This document shows, one piece after another, positions 13,675-17,598 of a stretch of DNA of 17,598 bases (its first letter is position 1; the number at the start of each line of letters is the position of its first letter). Under the pieces are notes generated by a model. That model made no database searches. It was not told the DNA's origin and was given only the letters and a program-made list of their open reading frames with translations. The stretch covers positions 1-17,598 of the forward strand of contig JAUXFZ010000007.1 of the NCBI GenBank assembly GCA_030622585.1, read 5' to 3'. Source of the stretch: Myxococcales bacterium. GTDB lineage: Bacteria; Myxococcota_A; Polyangia; Polyangiales; Houyiibacteriaceae. Made by a program: the position numbers and the translations under genes.

Positions 13675-14643
13675 CTAGGCGGCGGCCATGTCGTGTTGGG
13701 CAGTCGGCCGGATGCTGTTCGTGGCTGGCACGACGTCCAATGTGGCCGTCAGCGCGCGCTCTGTCGCGACGCGCTCGTTGAGCCAAGGGTCGAGGGCCCG
13801 CATTAAGGCGCGGGCCGAAGGATGGCGGCCAGCGGGGCGGCGGCTCAGCAGCTTGGCGATGAGAGCGTCCATCTCGTCGTCGACGTACGGTGACAGGTGT
13901 CTCACCCGCGGAGCGTCTTCGCGGATGATCCGGCGGAGGACCGCGGTCACGTCGGTTCCAGTAAACGGAAGCTTGCGGGTCAGCGCTTCGAACATCGTGA
14001 CCCCTACGCCGAAGAGGTCCGCACGCGCATCGACGAATGGGTTCCCAGCCGCCTGCTCGGGCGAGGCATAGCTCGGTGTGCCATAGACGCGGCCTCGCTC
14101 TCTAGCCCGCTCGTCGGCAGGCGCCGTGTCGGCCGCACACACGCCGAAGTCGAGAACGTGTACGTCGAGCTCCCCGTAGCCACCGCGGTTGAGCAGAATG
14201 TGCTCGGGCTTGACGTCCCGGTGAACGTAGCCATGCCGATGCACGCTGTGCAGGATCGACGATAGCCTAGCCACGATCACCGAGATTTGCCTCGGATCGA
14301 GCGGCCCGCAGCGTCGCAGGTACGACGAAAGGCTTTCCGATCGCATGTGCTTCATCACCAGGTACGGCGACTCGTCCGGCAGCGTGCCGTGGTCGATGAC
14401 CGGTACGATGCCGGGATGAACGACGCGGCGAGCAACCTCGACCTCGCGCCGCACCCGGCTCATCAGATCGGGGTTGCCGGCATGGGTCGGCCGGAGGGTC
14501 TTGACGACGACCCGCTCGAGAGTAGCCAGCCGCTCCGCCTCAAAGACGATTCCGGTTCCCCCCATCCCGATCGCGTTCCCAATACGATAACGTCCATCAA
14601 GAAGCGTCCCCCGAAGCTCCCCGCGCTCGTCCGACACGACCAT
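13675..14643 (-). CDS. Soluble Ser/Thr protein kinase (Hanks type) with HRDxKxxH catalytic loop
   Basis: A 322-residue protein that is almost entirely a kinase domain (about 18-290), without a membrane helix or sensor domain. Motifs in order: glycine loop GMGGTG (26-31), Lys48 in VVVK, Glu67 in helix C, HRDVKPEH (141-148), DFG (165-167), GTPSYASPEQ (188-197) and the later DLFGVGVTMFEAL. Catalytic Asp143 and Lys145 are present, but residue 148, normally the magnesium-binding Asn of HRDxKxxN, is His (codon CAC; Asn would be AAC). It may have altered metal use or reduced activity, or be active regardless. The short C-terminal tail (about 291-322) is Ala/Thr-rich. It lies 92 bases downstream of the SDR gene in the same direction. 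Substrates are unknown. Confidence 0.92.
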   Translation of the reverse strand: MVVSDERGELRGTLLDGRYRIGNAIGMGGTGIVFEAERLATLERVVVKTLRPTHAGNPDLMSRVRREVEVARRVVHPGIVPVIDHGTLPDESPYLVMKHMRSESLSSYLRRCGPLDPRQISVIVARLSSILHSVHRHGYVHRDVKPEHILLNRGGYGELDVHVLDFGVCAADTAPADERARERGRVYGTPSYASPEQAAGNPFVDARADLFGVGVTMFEALTRKLPFTGTDVTAVLRRIIREDAPRVRHLSPYVDDEMDALIAKLLSRRPAGRHPSARALMRALDPWLNERVATERALTATLDVVPATNSIRPTAQHDMAAA

Positions 14644-14735
14644 CCCGCCGAAGATCGGCCGGGGGGGCCGGCCGGGTCAAAAAACCGGCTTTCCCCCCTG
14701 CCAGTGTCAGTGGCCGGGGGTGGGTGGTTGGCGGT
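14644..14735. other. GC-rich intergenic segment between SDR and kinase genes
   Basis: This 92-base gap has long G/C runs and, on the minus strand, GCCGG-(TTTTTTGAC)-CCGGC, a 5-base-pair stem whose loop contains six T. On the plus strand the same site shows A6 in the loop. It resembles a decayed terminator or a structured leader of the kinase message, but I cannot assign a function. No coding signal is seen. Confidence 0.35.
14715..14727. repeat. 13-base G-rich direct repeat, copy 2 (upstream of the kinase gene)
   Basis: This copy is identical to 13604-13616. It starts 9 bases beyond the SDR stop in the direction of transcription. Confidence 0.6.
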
Positions 14736-15650
14736 CTAGCGCGCCGTCCGAAAGCTATCGATCGTCTCGCGCTCGTCGTAGGCATAGGTATACCGAGTCG
14801 ATCGTCGAAAGGCGTCGCTGTCCACCACGATTGGGTATTTGAGGTGATCGATTGCGCCGGCCGGGAGGTGAGGGAGGCCGAGGCGGCCTAGGCCTAGCCT
14901 GAATACCGCCGCCGGTACCGCGAGCGGCCGCCGCCCCGCCGCCCGGACAATCGTCGACAGGGGCACGGGGGATGGGCCCGACACGTTGAAGATGCCGTGG
15001 AGCTTGTGGGCGAGGGCGGTGACGATGGCTTCGGCGGCGTCTTCCTCGTGGATGAAGTGGAAGAGCGGGTCGAAACCCATGACCCGCGGCACCGTGGGGC
15101 CGCGCAAAAAGGAGGAGAGCGTCCCATGCTTGCTGGGGCCTAGGGTGTAGACGATGCGCAGGACGGCGGTGGCGATCTCCGGGTATCGCCACAACGATGA
15201 CGCGGCGTAAAGGTCCGCAGCGACCAGGTCGGCGAGCTCGGGGAAGGTGTGGGCAGCCATCGGAGGCTCGTCTTCGGTGTGGTACAGAGGCGAGTCAGCC
15301 GCCGCGCCGTAGAAGGTGTGCCGTCCGACAAAAACGGCCTGCTGCACGCCGTAGCTCTGGCAGTGATGGATGAACGCGCGAGTGCCGTACAGGTTCACGC
15401 GCATCCGGTCGGGGCTTTGATGCACGAGGTGCGTCACCGTGGCCATGTGGATTGCGGCGTCGGGCCGGTGGCTCCGGAACACGTCTTCGGCGGGTCGTTT
15501 GCGGATGTCGGCCTGGACCAGCTCGATCGCGTCGGGCGCCTCGGCCCACGGCCTGCGGTCGATGCCGATCACCTCGTACCCATGCTGCAGAAGCTTCAGC
15601 GCGGTCAAGCGCCCCAGCATCCCGCTGATACCTGTCACCAAGACCTTCAT
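14736..15650 (-). CDS. Extended SDR (NAD-dependent epimerase/dehydratase-like) lacking the YxxxK pair
   Basis: A 304-residue protein. I chose the ATG at 15650 because the Rossmann motif then begins at residue 1 (MKVLVTGISGMLGR, Gly7/10/13); the open frame extends 66 codons further upstream, but that part is antisense-like text inside the neighbouring gene. Acidic Asp31 in GIDRR ends strand 2 and favours NAD over NADP. HMATVTH (68-74), VFVGRHTFYGA (106-116) and VLRIVYTLGPSKHG (163-176) fit extended SDRs. At the usual catalytic Tyr-x3-Lys position it has Tyr148-Ala-Ala-Ser-Ser152, so the Lys is missing. Catalysis may be altered, or the protein may only bind a nucleotide or lipid substrate. The ATG shares one base with the stop of the acyltransferase gene (TAATG), which indicates tight coupling. 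Confidence 0.85.
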   Translation of the reverse strand: MKVLVTGISGMLGRLTALKLLQHGYEVIGIDRRPWAEAPDAIELVQADIRKRPAEDVFRSHRPDAAIHMATVTHLVHQSPDRMRVNLYGTRAFIHHCQSYGVQQAVFVGRHTFYGAAADSPLYHTEDEPPMAAHTFPELADLVAADLYAASSLWRYPEIATAVLRIVYTLGPSKHGTLSSFLRGPTVPRVMGFDPLFHFIHEEDAAEAIVTALAHKLHGIFNVSGPSPVPLSTIVRAAGRRPLAVPAAVFRLGLGRLGLPHLPAGAIDHLKYPIVVDSDAFRRSTRYTYAYDERETIDSFRTAR

Positions 15651-16486
15651 TACAGCACGAGCTCGTCTTCCGAGATCTCTTTCTCTCTGAGCTGACGCCC
15701 CTGTCGAATCAGGTCGCGGATGCGTTCTTTCACTTGATCGACCATCGCGTTCACGACTTCGTCGCGTTCGTGGCCCGTGCCCTCGAAGTGCATCGGCTGG
15801 CCGTACAGCAGCTGAAACCTCGTGGGCTTGGGCACGAGCAGGATCCACTTCGTGATCGGGACGTAGGGCACGCCGAGCAGCCGCCCGAGGCCCTTGAGGT
15901 TTGCAATCGTCGGAAGGGCGTCGCCACCTCCGACGAAGCCGAATGGCACGATGGGGCTCTTGGTTTCGAGCGCCAGCCGCATGAACCCAGTCCCGAAGCC
16001 GACCAGCGAGTCGGCGTCTTTTGCGAGCTTGGCAGTGCCACGCGCGCCTTCGGGGAAGGCGAGGAGAAGCCGCTCGGCTCTCAGCAAACGTAGGGCCTGA
16101 TCCGGGTTTCCGGTGAACTGGCCCATGCGGCTCATGACTCGCGAGGCTCCCGGGAACTCGTGGATGAATTTGTCGATCATCGCGTGGGGCAGACGTGGGC
16201 GCTTGGCGTCGAGCAACATCGACCCCATGACCATCGCGCCGTCGATCGCCACCCCGCCCGAGTGGTTACCGACGAGGATGCCCCTTCCTTCAGACGGCAC
16301 GTGGTCGAGCCCGTATACGTCCACCTTGAAGTAGAACCGATAGATCCAGGCGAATGCCGACACGAACCGGGTGAGGTCGTTCTTGTCGATGCCGTAGGGG
16401 TCGATCCCGAACTTGTTGAACTCGAGGTCGAGCGCTTCGATGCGGGCGGCGACTTCGGGGTCGATGGGGAGCAGTCTATCGAACAA
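15650..16486 (-). CDS. PlsC-like (lyso)phospholipid/glycerolipid acyltransferase
   Basis: A 278-residue protein of the acyltransferase superfamily, which transfers acyl chains to glycerol-3-phosphate, lysophospholipid or diacylglycerol-type acceptors at the inner membrane. The block I motif is NHSGGVAIDG (74-83), His75 and Asp82 six residues apart instead of the usual four; spaced forms of this type occur in the DGAT-like branch. Block III is FPEGARG (144-150), and block IV-like text is PIVPFGFVGGGDALP. There is no clear membrane helix; AFAWIYRFYFKVDV (44-57) may associate with the membrane. The start is TTG at 16486, supported by GAGG six bases upstream and the absence of ATG or GTG after the preceding stop in this frame. 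The 1-base overlap with the SDR gene implies a shared pathway. Confidence 0.85.
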   Translation of the reverse strand: MFDRLLPIDPEVAARIEALDLEFNKFGIDPYGIDKNDLTRFVSAFAWIYRFYFKVDVYGLDHVPSEGRGILVGNHSGGVAIDGAMVMGSMLLDAKRPRLPHAMIDKFIHEFPGASRVMSRMGQFTGNPDQALRLLRAERLLLAFPEGARGTAKLAKDADSLVGFGTGFMRLALETKSPIVPFGFVGGGDALPTIANLKGLGRLLGVPYVPITKWILLVPKPTRFQLLYGQPMHFEGTGHERDEVVNAMVDQVKERIRDLIRQGRQLREKEISEDELVL

Positions 16487-16540
16487 GTTGGCCTCGGCTG
16501 GTTCGGGGATCTCTATGTCGTTGCGGCCCAGAACGCAATC

Positions 16541-17598
16541 TCAGTCCGCGTCGCGCTTGCGGATTCCCAAAGCGCGCATCTTTTTGTACAAGTGGCTTCG
16601 CTCGAGGCCGAGGTCGGCGGCGGTCTTCGTCACATGCCCTGCCCGAAATTCGAGGGCCCGCGTGATCAGGTCTCGCTCGACGGCTTCGACCATCTCCCGA
16701 AGCGGTGTTTCCGGCTGGAAATAGCTGCCGGATCTGCCACCGGGGTCGATGGGCAACAGCGCCCGGGCCTCGGTTTCGCTGATGGTCTCATCCGAGGTCA
16801 GGATCACGAGCCGTTCGACCAGGTTCCGCAGCTCACGGACATTGCCAGGGTACGGATACGCTCCCAATAACCGCATCGCCCCCTCCGAGATCTCCTTGCC
16901 AGGTCGGTCGTGCATTTCGCATGCGAGCGACAGAAAGTGCTCGGCCAGCATCGGAACGTCTTGAGGGTGCTCCGCGAGCGCCGGCACCTTCAGCGGCACT
17001 ACGTTGAGCCGGTCGAACAGATCGGCGCGAAATCTTCCGGCCTCGATCTCGACTTCGAGCGACTTGTTTGTCGCCGCCACGACCCGCACGTCCACCTTGA
17101 CGGTCGCCGCGGCGCCGACCCGCTCCACCTCGCCTTCTTGCAGCACGCGGAGCAACTTGGCCTGCATCTGGGCCGGCATGTCGCCCACCTCGTCCAGAAA
17201 GAGGGTCCCGCGGTGGGCTCGCTCGAATTTGCCTCGTCGTTGCTTGGTGGCCCCAGTAAACGCGCCTGCCTCGTGGCCGAAGAGCTCGCTTTCGATCAGG
17301 CCCTCCGGAACGGCGGCACAGTTGAGCTTCTCGAGTGGGCCGGCGGCCCTCGCGGAGCCGGTATGAATGGCGGCGGCCACTAGCTCCTTGCCGGTGCCCC
17401 GCTCTCCGAGGATCAAGACCGTCGCGTTCGAGCGTGCCGCGAGCTCGATCTGCTTGCGGAGCCTGTCCATGGACGGGCTGTTTCCAAGTAGCGCGTCGCT
17501 CGGCCCGTATCGACGCCGGAGCTCCCGGTTCTCCTGCTGCAGTTCGCGAAGCTGGAGGCTTCGCCGCAGAGACAGGGCCAGCCGGTCGCTGCCGATCG
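16541..17598 (-). CDS. NtrX-like sigma-54-dependent transcriptional activator, 5' end cut by window edge
   Basis: 351 residues are visible; the frame stays open to the right edge, so the N-terminal receiver domain is missing. The first visible part (DRLALSLRRSLQLREL then QQENRELRRRYG) is the end of a receiver domain and its linker helix, as in NtrX/NtrC. The AAA+ domain has Walker A GERGTGKE, the sigma-54 contact loop GAFTGA, Walker B GTLFLDEVGDMP and PYPGNVRELRNL before the arginine-finger region. The C-terminal Fis-type helix-turn-helix is HVTKTAADLGLERSHLYKKM. The ERSHLYKKM ending is typical of NtrX-like proteins. It activates transcription by sigma-54 RNA polymerase after phosphorylation. 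The start at 17470 seen as an internal Met is not the real one. The acyltransferase begins 54 bases downstream. Confidence 0.92.
   Translation of the reverse strand, partial: IGSDRLALSLRRSLQLRELQQENRELRRRYGPSDALLGNSPSMDRLRKQIELAARSNATVLILGERGTGKELVAAAIHTGSARAAGPLEKLNCAAVPEGLIESELFGHEAGAFTGATKQRRGKFERAHRGTLFLDEVGDMPAQMQAKLLRVLQEGEVERVGAAATVKVDVRVVAATNKSLEVEIEAGRFRADLFDRLNVVPLKVPALAEHPQDVPMLAEHFLSLACEMHDRPGKEISEGAMRLLGAYPYPGNVRELRNLVERLVILTSDETISETEARALLPIDPGGRSGSYFQPETPLREMVEAVERDLITRALEFRAGHVTKTAADLGLERSHLYKKMRALGIRKRDAD

Noticed and set aside
15651..15848. Upstream extension of the SDR frame by 66 codons
   Set aside because: The Rossmann motif begins exactly at the ATG at 15650, and the extension is Arg/Ala-rich text inside the acyltransferase gene.
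1..17598. CRISPR arrays, tRNA or rRNA genes, transposases, integrases, toxin-antitoxin or phage genes
   Set aside because: I saw no spaced repeat arrays, RNA gene signatures or mobile-element proteins; nearly all the sequence is accounted for by seventeen ordinary genes.

Overview
The window reads as a chromosomal segment of a high-GC Gram-negative bacterium, most likely a myxobacterium or a relative (Myxococcota, formerly Deltaproteobacteria). The support is a lipoprotein with a Gly/Thr/Ser spacer after its lipid Cys, a soluble Ser/Thr protein kinase, an NtrX-type sigma-54 regulator, a plant/chlamydia-type FabI, outer-membrane proteins and frequent GTG starts. The assignment rests on gene content and style, not on a marker-gene comparison. 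Genes are packed tightly: no gap exceeds 160 bases, and I found no rRNA, tRNA, insertion sequence or CRISPR.

Positions 1-8026 are eight genes on the minus strand, all in one direction. In transcription order they are hrcA, grpE, dnaK, a RegB/PrrB-type redox histidine kinase, its RegA/PrrA response regulator, an outer-membrane beta-barrel protein, a secreted protein of unknown function and an MbnP-family copper-binding lipoprotein that runs off the left edge. dnaK-regB and regB-regA each overlap by 4 bases, and the barrel and unknown genes overlap by 11, so translational coupling is likely. This joins a heat-shock module, a redox two-component system and an envelope copper module in one possible transcription unit. 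It is the most unusual arrangement in the window. The usual MbnP partner, the diheme enzyme MbnH, would be expected just beyond the left edge.

Positions 8123-10575 are on the plus strand: a short FtsB/DivIC-type cell-division protein, then a membrane-anchored GAF-GAF-GGDEF diguanylate cyclase. Converging on it from the minus strand (10584-12552) are a SixA-type phosphohistidine phosphatase and an ethanolamine-permease-like APC transporter. Diverging from the transporter by 47 bases is fabI (12600-13520, plus strand), an enoyl-ACP reductase of the plant/chlamydial subtype.

Positions 13675-17598 are again on the minus strand. In transcription order they are an NtrX-like sigma-54 activator (cut by the right edge), a PlsC-like acyltransferase, an extended SDR protein overlapping it by one base, and a Ser/Thr kinase whose HRDxKxxN motif has His in place of Asn. 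The acyltransferase/SDR pair probably acts in lipid or envelope metabolism. Most functional calls come from motifs recognised by eye; the links between genes are inferred from gene order.
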